A stretch of DNA of 64,000 bases from Mycolicibacterium sp. S2-37 (GTDB taxonomy: Bacteria; Actinomycetota; Actinomycetes; Mycobacteriales; Mycobacteriaceae): the NCBI RefSeq assembly GCF_017352375.1, contig NZ_JAFEVR010000015.1, positions 1 through 64,000 of the forward strand, given 5' to 3'. The position numbers were made by a program, and so were the translations under genes. This document shows positions 24,468-32,769 of this stretch, one piece after another. Each line of letters opens with the position of its first letter. Positions within the stretch are counted from its first letter, which is position 1. Below the pieces are notes generated by a model that searched no databases, was not told the origin of the DNA, and saw only the letters and a program-made list of their open reading frames with translations.

Positions 24468-26915
24468 ATGCCGGACCGCCCACCCAAAGCCGCCACGGTC
24501 ATCAAGCTCGCCTGGTGCTGCTTGCTGGCCAGCGTGCTGACCGCCGCGCTGATGTTCCCCGTGGTCGGCGGAATCGGACTGGTGTCCAACCGGGCGTCCG
24601 ATGTCGTTGCCAACGGCTCCGCGGCGCTCGTGGAAGGTGAGATCCCGCAGGTCTCGACGATGGTCGACGCCAAGGGCAACACCATCGCCTGGTTGTACTC
24701 CCAGCGGCGGTTCGAGGTGCCCAGCGACCAGATCGCCAACACCATGAAATTGGCGATCGTGTCCATCGAGGACAAGCGGTTCGCCGAGCACAACGGCGTC
24801 GACTGGCAGGGCACGCTGACGGGCCTGGCCGGATACCTGCGCGGCGACACCGACACCCGCGGTGGGTCGACGATCGAACAGCAGTACGTCAAGAACTATC
24901 AGCTGCTGGTGGTCGCCCAGACCGATTCGGAGAAGCGTGCGGCGATCGAGACCACGCCGGCCCGCAAGCTGCGCGAGATCCGGATGGCGCTGACCCTGGA
25001 CAAGACGTTCACCAAACCGGAGATCCTGACGCGCTATCTCAACCTGGTGTCGTTCGGCAACGGCGCTTTCGGTATCCAGGACGCCGCCCAGACGTACTTC
25101 GGTGTCAACGCCTCCCAGCTGAACTGGCAGCAATCCGCACTGCTGGCCGGTCTGGTGCAGTCGACCAGCACGCTGAATCCGTACACCAACCCGGACGGCG
25201 CGCTGGCGCGACGCAACCTGGTGCTCGACACCATGATCGAGAACCTGCCGAACGAGGCGGCGGCGCTGCGCGCGGCCAAGGACCAGCCCCTGGGCATCCT
25301 GCCGGTTCCCAACGAGCTGCCCCGCGGCTGCATCGCCGCCGGCGACCGGGCGTTCTTCTGCGACTATGCGCTCGACTACCTGGCGCGGGCGGGCATCAGC
25401 AAGGAGCAGGTCGCCAAGGGCGGTTACCTCATCAAGACCACGCTGGACCCCGACGTGCAGGCCACGGTCAAGAACGGCATCACCCAGTACGCCAGCCCGG
25501 ACCTCGAGGGTGTGGCCAGCGTGATGAGCGTGGTCCTGCCGGGTAAGGAACAGCACCCGGTGGTCGCCATGGCGTCCAACCGCACCTACGGCCTCAACAC
25601 CGAGGCCGGCGAGACGATGCAGCCGCAGCCGTTCACCCTGGCGGGTAACGGCGCCGGTTCGGTGTTCAAGATCTTCACCACCGCCGCGGCGATGGAGATG
25701 GGCATGGGCATCAGCACCGAGCTGCCCGTCCCCGGGCAGTTCCAGGCCAAGGGTCTCGGCAGCAGTGACCGACCGGGCTGTCCTGCCGACACCTGGTGCG
25801 TGGCCAACGCCGGCGGCTACCGCGGCAGCATGAACGTCACCGACGCGCTGGCCACTTCTCCGAACACCGCGTTCGCGAAGCTCATCTCCCAGGTCGGGGT
25901 CCCCCGCGCGGTCGACATGTCGGTCCGGCTGGGGCTGCGTTCCTACGCCCTGCCCGGCACCGCGCGCGACTACGACCCGGAGAGCAACGAGAGCCTCGCC
26001 GACTTCATCAAGCGCCAGAACATCGGCTCCTTCACCCTGGGCCCGATCGAGGTCAACGCCCTCGAGCTGTCGAACGTCGGGGCGACCCTGGCCTCCGGTG
26101 GCGTGTGGTGCCCGCCGAACCCGATCGCCCAGGTCATCGACCGCAACGGCGAAGAGGTATCGGTGACCACCGAGACCTGCGAGCAGGCGGTGCCCGAAGG
26201 TCTGGCCAACACGCTGGCCAATGCCCTGAGCAAGGACGATCAGGGCGCCGGTACCGCGGCGGGCGCGGCGGGCTCGGTCGGCTGGGATCTGCCGATGTCG
26301 GGTAAGACCGGCACCACCGAGTCCAACCGTTCGTCGGCATTCCTCGGCTTCACCAACCGGTACGCCGCGGCCAGCTACATCTACGACGACTCCACCGCGC
26401 CCAGCGAGCTCTGCTCGTTCCCGCTACGCCAGTGCGGGTCGGGTGGCCTGTTCGGCGGTAACGAACCCGCCCGCACCTGGTTCTCCGCGATGAAGCCGAT
26501 CGCGACCAACTTCGGTGACGTCGCGCTGCCGCCGACCGACCCGCGCTATGTCGACGGCGGCCCCGGCTCCCGGGTGCCCAGCGTGTCCGGCCTGACCCAG
26601 GATGCCGCGCGCCAGCGACTGCGCGACGCCGGCTTCCAGGTTGCCGACCAGGCCAGTTCGGTCAACAGCGGGTCCCGTGCTGGAACGGTCGTCGGCACGA
26701 CGCCGAGCGGGCAGACGATCCCCGGTTCCATCATCACCATCCAGGTCTCGAACGGGATCCCGCCGGCGCCACCGCCCCCACCGCCGATCAGCATTCCGGG
26801 TCTGCCGGGCGGGCCACCGCCGCCGCCGATCGGGCAGACCGTCGTCGAGATTCCCGGCCTGCCGCCCATCACGGTGCCGGTGCTCGGACCACCGCCACCA
26901 CCGCCACCACCGTGA
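24468..26915 (+). CDS. ponA2: Bifunctional class A penicillin-binding protein PonA2
   Basis: An 815-residue peptidoglycan glycosyltransferase/transpeptidase. One N-terminal membrane helix (about residues 10-32) precedes the GT51 domain (EDKRFAEHNGVD, GGSTIEQQYVKN). The transpeptidase has SVFK near residue 398, SPN near 464 and KTGT near 613. A single PASTA domain (about 700-765) follows, then a Pro-rich tail ending in consecutive prolines. PonA2 supports wall synthesis in non-replicating and stressed cells. The ATG at 24468 follows the -10 element; an upstream in-frame ATG at 24420 is rejected. Confidence 0.96.
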   Translation: MPDRPPKAATVIKLAWCCLLASVLTAALMFPVVGGIGLVSNRASDVVANGSAALVEGEIPQVSTMVDAKGNTIAWLYSQRRFEVPSDQIANTMKLAIVSIEDKRFAEHNGVDWQGTLTGLAGYLRGDTDTRGGSTIEQQYVKNYQLLVVAQTDSEKRAAIETTPARKLREIRMALTLDKTFTKPEILTRYLNLVSFGNGAFGIQDAAQTYFGVNASQLNWQQSALLAGLVQSTSTLNPYTNPDGALARRNLVLDTMIENLPNEAAALRAAKDQPLGILPVPNELPRGCIAAGDRAFFCDYALDYLARAGISKEQVAKGGYLIKTTLDPDVQATVKNGITQYASPDLEGVASVMSVVLPGKEQHPVVAMASNRTYGLNTEAGETMQPQPFTLAGNGAGSVFKIFTTAAAMEMGMGISTELPVPGQFQAKGLGSSDRPGCPADTWCVANAGGYRGSMNVTDALATSPNTAFAKLISQVGVPRAVDMSVRLGLRSYALPGTARDYDPESNESLADFIKRQNIGSFTLGPIEVNALELSNVGATLASGGVWCPPNPIAQVIDRNGEEVSVTTETCEQAVPEGLANTLANALSKDDQGAGTAAGAAGSVGWDLPMSGKTGTTESNRSSAFLGFTNRYAAASYIYDDSTAPSELCSFPLRQCGSGGLFGGNEPARTWFSAMKPIATNFGDVALPPTDPRYVDGGPGSRVPSVSGLTQDAARQRLRDAGFQVADQASSVNSGSRAGTVVGTTPSGQTIPGSIITIQVSNGIPPAPPPPPPISIPGLPGGPPPPPIGQTVVEIPGLPPITVPVLGPPPPPPPP

Positions 26916-26970
26916 CCGGCCCGGCGGCGGAAAGCGGTCCGCAGGCGCAACTCGCAGTAGGCTTTTGAGC

Positions 26971-27957
26971 ATGGCAGTTGCTACTCGACGGACGATGACC
27001 TCGTCGCCGGTGACAATCCTCAAGAACACGGCCGCGGTCGGGGCCGGCTCGCTGGCGGCCGGGATCGCGTACGCGTCGCTGATCGAGCGCAACGCGTTCA
27101 CTCTGCGGGAAGTGACGATGCCGGTGCTCTCACCGGGGTCGTCCCGGCTGCGGGTGCTTCATCTCAGCGACATCCACATGCGGCCCGGTCAGCGGCGCAA
27201 GCAGGCCTGGCTGCGTGATCTGGCCCGGCTCGAGCCGGACTTCGTCGTGAACACCGGCGACAACCTGGCGCACCCGCGCGCGGTGCCGGCGGTGGTGCAG
27301 TCGCTGTCAGAACTGCTCTCGGTTCCGGGGGTGTTCGTGTTCGGCAGCAACGACTACTTCGCGCCGCGGCTGAAGAATCCGCTGAACTACGTCACCAAGC
27401 CGGCCCACCGTGCGCACGGCGAACCCCTGCCGTGGCAGGACCTGCGTGCGGCGTTCACCGAGCGGGGCTGGCTCGACATGACCCACACCCGTCGCGAACT
27501 CGATGTGGCCGGGTTGCGCATCGCGCTGGCCGGCGTCGACGATCCGCATCTCAAGCGCGACCGGTACGACGCGATCGCCGGCCGGGCGGGCGAGACGGCC
27601 AATCTGACGCTCGGGCTGACCCATTCGCCCGAGCCCCGGGTCCTGGACCGGTTCGCCGCCGACGGCTACCAACTGGTGATGGCCGGCCACACCCACGGCG
27701 GTCAGCTGTGCCTGCCGTTCTACGGCGCGATCGTCACGAACTGCGAACTCGATCGCTCGCGGGCCAAGGGTGCCTCGCAGTGGGGCGCGGACATGGCGCT
27801 GCACGTCTCAGCGGGGATCGGCACGTCGCCGTTCGCCCCGTTGCGCTTCTGCTGCCGCCCCGAGGCGACGCTGCTGACGCTGGTCGCCGCCCCGACCGGT
27901 GGCCGCGACGCGATCACTCACGCCGGCCAGTCGCCGTCGACCGTCGCCGCGCGGTGA
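26971..27957 (+). CDS. Membrane-anchored metallophosphoesterase (Rv3683-like)
   Basis: A 328-residue calcineurin-like phosphoesterase. An N-terminal hydrophobic stretch (about residues 17-33) probably anchors it. Metal motifs: LHLSDIHM (Asp/His), NTGDN, GSNDY in place of GNHD, and AGHTHGGQ. The substitution GSND for GNHD is known in this YkuE/LpxH-like branch. The substrate is not evident. The TAGGCT at 26958-26963 lies 7 bases before the ATG at 26971, a leaderless arrangement. It overlaps the following PLP enzyme gene by four bases. Confidence 0.85.
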   Translation: MAVATRRTMTSSPVTILKNTAAVGAGSLAAGIAYASLIERNAFTLREVTMPVLSPGSSRLRVLHLSDIHMRPGQRRKQAWLRDLARLEPDFVVNTGDNLAHPRAVPAVVQSLSELLSVPGVFVFGSNDYFAPRLKNPLNYVTKPAHRAHGEPLPWQDLRAAFTERGWLDMTHTRRELDVAGLRIALAGVDDPHLKRDRYDAIAGRAGETANLTLGLTHSPEPRVLDRFAADGYQLVMAGHTHGGQLCLPFYGAIVTNCELDRSRAKGASQWGADMALHVSAGIGTSPFAPLRFCCRPEATLLTLVAAPTGGRDAITHAGQSPSTVAAR

Positions 27958-29060
27958 CCGCAGGGCCCGCCACCGCGGCGCGTGGCCGGCCGCGGGGGTG
28001 GGTCGATGACGCGGTCCGGTTGATCGAGGCCGACGCTCGCCGCAGCGCGGATACCCATCTGCTGCGGTATCCGCTGCCCTCGGCGTGGTGCGAGGGCGTC
28101 GACCTCGCGCTGTATCTCAAAGACGAATCCACCCACATCACCGGCAGCCTCAAACACCGGCTGGCGCGATCACTGTTCCTCTACGCCTTGTGCAACGGAT
28201 GGATCGACGAGAACACCACGGTGATCGAGGCCTCCAGCGGGTCGACCGCGGTCTCGGAGGCGTATTTCGCGGCGCTGCTCGGCCTGCCGTTCATCGCGGT
28301 GATGCCGTCGTCGACGAGCTCCGCGAAGATCGCGCTGATCGAATCACAGGGCGGCCGTTGCCATTTCGTCGCCGAGTCGTCACAGGTGTACGCGGAGGCC
28401 GAACGGCTGGCCGACGAGACCGGCGGGCATTACCTCGACCAGTTCACCAACGCCGAACGCGCCACCGACTGGCGCGGGAACAACAACATCGCCGAGTCGA
28501 TCTACCAGCAGATGGCCATGGAGCGGCACCCGATACCCGAATGGATCGTGGTGGGCGCAGGAACCGGCGGCACCAGCGCGACCATCGGCCGCTACATCAG
28601 GTACCGCCGCCACGCCACCGGTCTGTGTGTGGTCGACCCGGAGAACTCCGCGTTCTTCCCGTCCTACGCGCAGGGGCGCGACGACGTGGTGACCGGCGCA
28701 TCGTCGCGCATCGAGGGCATCGGCAGACCCAGGGTCGAACCGTCGTTCCTGCCCGGGGTGGTGGACCGGATGATGACGGTGCCCGACGCCGCATCGATCG
28801 CGGCCGCTCGGCATGTGGGTCGGGTATTGGGCCGGCGGGTCGGCCCGTCGACCGGCACCAACATTTGGGGGGCCTTCAGCCTGCTGGCCGAGATGAACGC
28901 ACAGGGCCGCAGTGGTTCGGTGGTGACGCTCATCGCCGACAGTGGCGACCGCTACGACGACACCTACTTCTGCGACGAATGGGTCAGCAGCCAGGGCCTC
29001 GACCCTTCGGAGCCGGCGGCCGCCCTCCTGGAATTCGAACGGTCGTGCTCCTGGCCCTGA
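27954..29060 (+). CDS. PLP-dependent cysteine-synthase-like lyase (Rv3684-like)
   Basis: A 368-residue fold-type II PLP enzyme. The PLP Lys is in THITGSLKHR (about residue 66), the substrate loop is EASSGSTAVSEA, and the phosphate-binding loop is GAGTGGTSATIG (about 203-214). It resembles cysteine synthase or cystathionine beta-synthase catalytic domains; it lacks CBS domains. The GTG at 27954 overlaps the phosphoesterase stop (GTGA), which sets the start. Its 3' end is overlapped by a short antisense membrane-protein ORF. Confidence 0.85.
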   Translation: MTAGPATAARGRPRGWVDDAVRLIEADARRSADTHLLRYPLPSAWCEGVDLALYLKDESTHITGSLKHRLARSLFLYALCNGWIDENTTVIEASSGSTAVSEAYFAALLGLPFIAVMPSSTSSAKIALIESQGGRCHFVAESSQVYAEAERLADETGGHYLDQFTNAERATDWRGNNNIAESIYQQMAMERHPIPEWIVVGAGTGGTSATIGRYIRYRRHATGLCVVDPENSAFFPSYAQGRDDVVTGASSRIEGIGRPRVEPSFLPGVVDRMMTVPDAASIAAARHVGRVLGRRVGPSTGTNIWGAFSLLAEMNAQGRSGSVVTLIADSGDRYDDTYFCDEWVSSQGLDPSEPAAALLEFERSCSWP

Positions 29061-29161
29061 TCATCGGAACCTCCCGAGAGCGGCCCGTCAGCGGTCAGGA
29101 AGAGCCAGATCGCTGCCAGAGCGAAGAACCCCAGATAGATGGACGCTCCCAACCCGGTCAT
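28964..29161 (-). CDS. Putative small single-pass membrane protein
   Basis: A 65-residue ORF. MTGLGASIYLGFFALAAIWL forms a clean membrane helix, followed by a charged tail. CGAGGCAGAC gives a ribosome site before the ATG at 29161. The first 100 bases lie outside any other gene, but the last 97 run antisense to the PLP lyase, and the tail there may be dictated by the opposite strand. I do not recognise a family. The rest of the gap to the tRNA (29162-29324) holds only a weak tRNA promoter (TACCCT at 29305). Confidence 0.5.
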   Translation of the reverse strand: MTGLGASIYLGFFALAAIWLFLTADGPLSGGSDDQGQEHDRSNSRRAAAGSEGSRPWLLTHSSQK

Positions 29162-29324
29162 GTCTGCCTCGATTCACCCGTTCTCCGGCACTCTGCCGTC
29201 ATTCTGATCAACGCCGCCGACAACCAGCTTCATTCCGGATCGAAGGACCGATCGTGTCGCGCTACCGGGGCGAGGCCGTTTGGCTTTCGAAGGCCCCGGT
29301 GCGATACCCTTTCAACGCTTCACG

Positions 29325-29398
29325 CGGGGTGTGGCGCAGCTTGGTAGCGTGCTTCGTTCGGGACGAAGAGGTCGTGGGTTCGAATCCCGCCACCCCGA
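29325..29398 (+). tRNA. tRNA-Pro (anticodon CGG)
   Basis: The acceptor stem CGGGGTG (29325-29331) pairs with CACCCCG (29391-29397), with discriminator A. The anticodon stem CTTCG/CGAAG encloses the loop TTCGGGA with anticodon CGG at 29359-29361. The T arm has GGTTCGAATC. The 3' CCA is not encoded. In M. tuberculosis I remember a tRNA-Pro gene in this region too. Confidence 0.96.
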
Positions 29399-29418
29399 CT
29401 CGTGTGATCGCAGGTGAG

Positions 29419-29455
29419 AGGCCCTGACTGGTTGACCAGTTCGGGGCCTTCTTAC
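29419..29455 (+). terminator. Terminator downstream of tRNA-Pro
   Basis: AGGCCCTGACTGGT pairs with ACCAGTTCGGGGCCT through one bulge, and the hairpin is followed by TCTTACTT. It lies 20 bases after the tRNA. Confidence 0.7.
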
Positions 29456-29567
29456 TTCTCAGGCGGTAGACCAGCGCGCATGTCACCGTCGAAATTGGTG
29501 TCCACCCCGACGGGCTGCTCGAACTAATCTCTTCTTTACCGTTCATCGTTGGCCCAAGGAGACGCAC

Positions 29568-29681
29568 GTGGATGTCGACCCGCAGGTTCTGCGCGGCTTT
29601 GCCGAGCAGGTGGACACCGCGTCAGGGCTGATTCGGGAAGCCGACGTGGGCACCAAGGCGGACACCTTTTTCCCGCGATGA
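29568..29681 (+). pseudogene. Truncated type VII secretion target (EspC/DUF2580-like) ORF
   Basis: A 37-codon ORF from GTG 29568 with a good AAGGAG ribosome site. The product VDVDPQVLRGFAEQVDTASG and the following LIREADVGTK match the first helix of EspC-like (DUF2580) type VII secretion targets, normally about 100 residues. It stops after KADTFFPR, where the family continues into a second helix. The last four bases overlap the ATG of the next gene. It is either a remnant or a very short translated leader that couples the next gene; the family match is from motif recognition only. Confidence 0.5.
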
Positions 29682-30421
29682 GAGGTTCACTGCGGGCGAC
29701 AGCGCTCGCCGCCGTACTGGTTGGCGTCGGCGTCTTCACCGCCGCTTGGTCGGTCATCTGGCTGACCCGTGGAAGCTACGTGATGGCCCTACTCGTCCTC
29801 GGCGTAGCGATATGGGGTTTCGGCTTCGCCGTGTACTTCTTGGTGACGACCCACGGCGCCCCCCGCCCAAGAGCCGAAAGTGGCGCCGCGGGCACGGTAC
29901 TTCGCCCTGGGAAGTTCGTGGACACCGTCTTCGTCGTGTCGACAGCCGCGATCACCGTCGCTGCGACGCTCTATCTCGTCTTCTCGCGCTTCGGCATGGT
30001 CGACTACGTTCCTGCGGGAGTGATGCGGGTGGCCGTCCCCGCCGGCTGTGCTGCCCTCGTGCTGTTCGGTGTGCCAACCCTGTACCGGATGATGAAACAT
30101 CGAGGTGGGGCGCATCTGCGTCTTGATCCGAACGGCTTCGAGGTGTGGAACGGCCAGTGGGGCTCATTCCGGCGTGGCGCATGGGAGGACGTCAAGCAGA
30201 TTCAGGATCACCCGCCCAGGGGCGCAAAGCCGTTCAACGACGTGATCGTGTTCGTCCTGCCGAAGGGGCCCAGCGCGATGCTGGTATCCGACACCGTCAC
30301 CGGAAACGGTCGAGCACTTCAGGACTGGGTGCAGTTCTACTGGCATCACCCAGAATGTCGCGACGAGCTCGTCGACGGCCGCGGCCTCCGGCGTCTCGGC
30401 CAGATGTCCAGCCCCGATTGA
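29678..30421 (+). CDS. Membrane protein with C-terminal PH-like domain
   Basis: A 247-residue protein with four predicted membrane helices (about residues 6-27, 33-55, 78-98 and 108-130). A soluble beta-rich domain follows (LRLDPNGFEVWNGQWGSFRRGAWEDV), typical of bacterial PH-like domains in small membrane proteins. I do not recognise a named family. The ATG at 29678 overlaps the preceding short ORF (ATGA). Together with the EspG-like gene it lies in a type VII secretion-like neighbourhood, but no ESX machinery is present. Confidence 0.6.
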   Translation: MRGSLRATALAAVLVGVGVFTAAWSVIWLTRGSYVMALLVLGVAIWGFGFAVYFLVTTHGAPRPRAESGAAGTVLRPGKFVDTVFVVSTAAITVAATLYLVFSRFGMVDYVPAGVMRVAVPAGCAALVLFGVPTLYRMMKHRGGAHLRLDPNGFEVWNGQWGSFRRGAWEDVKQIQDHPPRGAKPFNDVIVFVLPKGPSAMLVSDTVTGNGRALQDWVQFYWHHPECRDELVDGRGLRRLGQMSSPD

Positions 30422-30426
30422 CGCCC

Positions 30427-31247
30427 TCACGTCCACCGTTGGCGCACGCGCACAGTCGCGAGTGCGTTGGCGATGAGTCCATCGACTGACGCACTCAGCA
30501 TCCCGGCGTCCAACGGTTCGGCGTATCCGGCCCCACCGGATGGATAGAAGTAGTCGCCATCGCCGCTGATCTGTACCCACCGGAACATCTGCCGCTCGGG
30601 GTCCGTACCCCAGTGTTGGGCCGGGCCGGACCGGGACTGCACGGTTCCGATCGCCACCACATCACGGCCGTCGACGATGGGGACCACCGGCTCCCGCGGA
30701 CCCGACCGATAGATCGGAAGCCCGAAATCGTCGTATTCGTCCAGCATCTCGGGCGGGTCGGGAAGGTGATCCCCGCAACCTGTCACCGCTATGCGGGGGT
30801 GGGCACCGGCACCGACCAACCCGACCGTGTCGGCTATCACCTGGCCCAACGAGCCTGGCGATACCGCATTGATGTCGACGACATCGACCCCATGGCGATC
30901 GCGGTGCTGTCGCACGATGAACCCGGACTCGCCCACCCGCAACCCGTGCACACGGGGATCGGGCGTGCCCTCTTCGAAGGAGCGCACCCGACATTCGACG
31001 CAAACGTCTGAGCGCACAAGAGCCTCGACCCACATTCTGGCGCCGCGGAGGTCGCCGTCTCTGAGCCGATCGTCGATCGGTTCCATTCCCCTGCTGGCGA
31101 GCCACACCGAGCCCACCGGTCTACTACGTCCCAAGGGAACGGCAACGTGTCCCTGCCGTACAGCTCACAGACTGCTTCCAGATCAACCAGCGCAACGGTT
31201 CCCAACGGCTCGACCAACGCCGGCGCAGAATTCGGCCAATCGGTCAT
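30427..31247 (-). pseudogene. EspG-family-like ESX accessory gene, frameshifted
   Basis: Two overlapping minus-strand frames make one protein. The first (ATG 31247) gives MTDWPNSAPALVEPLGTVAL, then ELYGRDTLPFPW, like the EspG N-terminus; the second (from about 31134 to 30427) gives GSVWLASRG, RMWVEALVRSDV and the C-terminal half. Adding one base in CCTTGGG near 31132 joins them as ...LPFPLGRSRPVGS... and yields about 273 residues, the family length. EspG proteins are cytosolic chaperones of PE/PPE-type substrates. Either a real inactivating mutation or a sequencing error is possible; the second half alone is 235 codons from TTG or 219 from ATG 31086. Confidence 0.55.
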
Positions 31248-31345
31248 GGCCCTATTCTGCGGTCTGCCATGTCAGTCCTGGTTGCAGGGACGGCACCTTC
31301 ATCACGCCGGCTCGCAGTGCGGCGCCACCCTGGCATGCTGTGGCG

Positions 31346-31852
31346 ATGACGCGCTGGTATCCCGTCGAGCCCGCCGACGCCGGGTTCTTCAGCACGGCTC
31401 CGCACATCTTTCGGTACGAAAAGCGGTTCGAGGCCGCGCCGCAGCGGGTGTGGGAGTCGCTGACCTCCGACGAGTCGCTCGCGGCGTGGGGTCCGTCGGT
31501 GAGCCGGGTGACCTGGACCGTGCCGCGGCCGTTCGGTGTCGGCGCCACCCGGGAGGTGGTGCTGGCCATGGGGATCACCCGCGTGCGTGAGCGGTTCTTC
31601 CGGTGGGACAGCTCCGGGGAACTCGGGTACTCCTTCGCCGTATACGAGGCCAACGTGCCGTACTTCCGGCGCTTCGCCGAGGACTATGTGGTCACCCCCG
31701 CGGGTCCCGACGCCAGTACGTTCGCCTGGACGGTCGCCGTCGAGGCCAAGGGTGCGTACGCACTGCCGGTCAGGTTGCTGGCGCCGGTGCTCAAGGTGGC
31801 CTTCGGACGGGCTGCGGCCGACGGCCAGCGGTACTTCGCCCGCCAGGGCTGA
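31346..31852 (+). CDS. SRPBCC-family protein
   Basis: A 168-residue START/Bet v1-fold protein: FEAAPQRVWESLTSDESLAAWGPSV is the typical first strand and helix, followed by a beta sheet and a long C-terminal helix (LLAPVLKVAFGRAAADGQRYF). Such proteins bind lipids or hydrophobic ligands; the ligand is unknown. The ATG at 31346 lies after about 100 bases separating it from the divergent EspG-like gene. It may be co-transcribed with the thioesterase gene 39 bases downstream. Confidence 0.78.
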   Translation: MTRWYPVEPADAGFFSTAPHIFRYEKRFEAAPQRVWESLTSDESLAAWGPSVSRVTWTVPRPFGVGATREVVLAMGITRVRERFFRWDSSGELGYSFAVYEANVPYFRRFAEDYVVTPAGPDASTFAWTVAVEAKGAYALPVRLLAPVLKVAFGRAAADGQRYFARQG

Positions 31853-31891
31853 CACCGCCTCCCAACCAAGTGGTTGATAGCCTGGCGGACG

Positions 31892-32716
31892 ATGACCGCA
31901 CTCGAGGACTCCCCCTGCCGCCACAGCGCGCCGACGCGGAGCTGGATCGCCGGCCTGCTGGCGTTCGACCGCGACGGTGACCGGTTCGTCGCGCCACAGG
32001 TCACCACGGGTCCGTCCGCGCGCCTGTTCGGCGGGTTGATCGCCGCCCAGGCACTCGGCGCCGCCGGGGCCACGGTCTCATCCGAGAAGCTGCCACAGTC
32101 CCTGCACGCGTACTTCGTTCGTGGTGGAAAGTACGGAGTCGACGTCGAACTGGAGGTTGAACGTACCCGCGACGGCCGATCCTTTGACACCCGCCGGGTC
32201 ACCGCCATCCAGCAGGGCAAAGTCATTCTGGAAATGATCGCTTCGTTCCACCGGCCCGAGGTCAGCACCGACTGGTATCCACCCCGTCCACCGGATCTCT
32301 CGGTCGAGAATGCGACACCGAAGTCACCGGAGCTCGAGGACGTCGACCGGTTCGACATCCGTACCCGCGAGGACGACGATTCGCCGTTCGTCATCCCCCC
32401 GTTCTGGATCCGCTTCCACGATCCCATCGAGGACGATCCGCTGATCCGCGCGTGCGCGCTGACCTACATGTCCGACCTGGGGCCGGTGCCGGCCGCTCGT
32501 CCGGCCGGCGCTCCCATCGCACCCGGCGCGGGTGTGGCGGCATCCCTGGACCACTCGGTGTGGTTCCACCGCCCATTCGTGCCCAACACCTGGCACCGCT
32601 ACGAGGTCGACCGCGTGAACAACTGCGACGCACGGGGTCTGGCGCGTGGATCGCTCTACGACGACGGCGGTGTGCTGATCGCCAGCACCACACAGGAAGC
32701 GCTCTGGCGCGTCTGA
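31892..32716 (+). CDS. TesB-like acyl-CoA thioesterase II
   Basis: A 274-residue double hot-dog thioesterase. The first hot dog has RLFGGLIAAQALGAAGATV (about 38-56) and LHAYFVRGGKYGVDVELEVE; the second ends with the catalytic-type segment SLDHSVWFHRPF followed by WHRYEV. The expected activity is hydrolysis of acyl-CoA to free acid and CoA. The ATG at 31892 is preferred; TAGCCT lies 8 bases before it. An earlier ATG at 31874 is a weaker choice. Confidence 0.88.
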   Translation: MTALEDSPCRHSAPTRSWIAGLLAFDRDGDRFVAPQVTTGPSARLFGGLIAAQALGAAGATVSSEKLPQSLHAYFVRGGKYGVDVELEVERTRDGRSFDTRRVTAIQQGKVILEMIASFHRPEVSTDWYPPRPPDLSVENATPKSPELEDVDRFDIRTREDDDSPFVIPPFWIRFHDPIEDDPLIRACALTYMSDLGPVPAARPAGAPIAPGAGVAASLDHSVWFHRPFVPNTWHRYEVDRVNNCDARGLARGSLYDDGGVLIASTTQEALWRV

Positions 32717-32769
32717 AATAGTGGTACGCCCGAACGGTTGACGGCCTGCTCAGCGGGTATCTATCGGGC

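Noticed and set aside
24378..25556. 392-codon minus-strand frame opposite ponA2
   Set aside because: Antisense shadow with no domain; ponA2 has complete catalytic motifs on the other strand.
29399..29567. Phage attachment site after tRNA-Pro
   Set aside because: No integrase gene and no duplicate of the tRNA 3' end were seen in the window.
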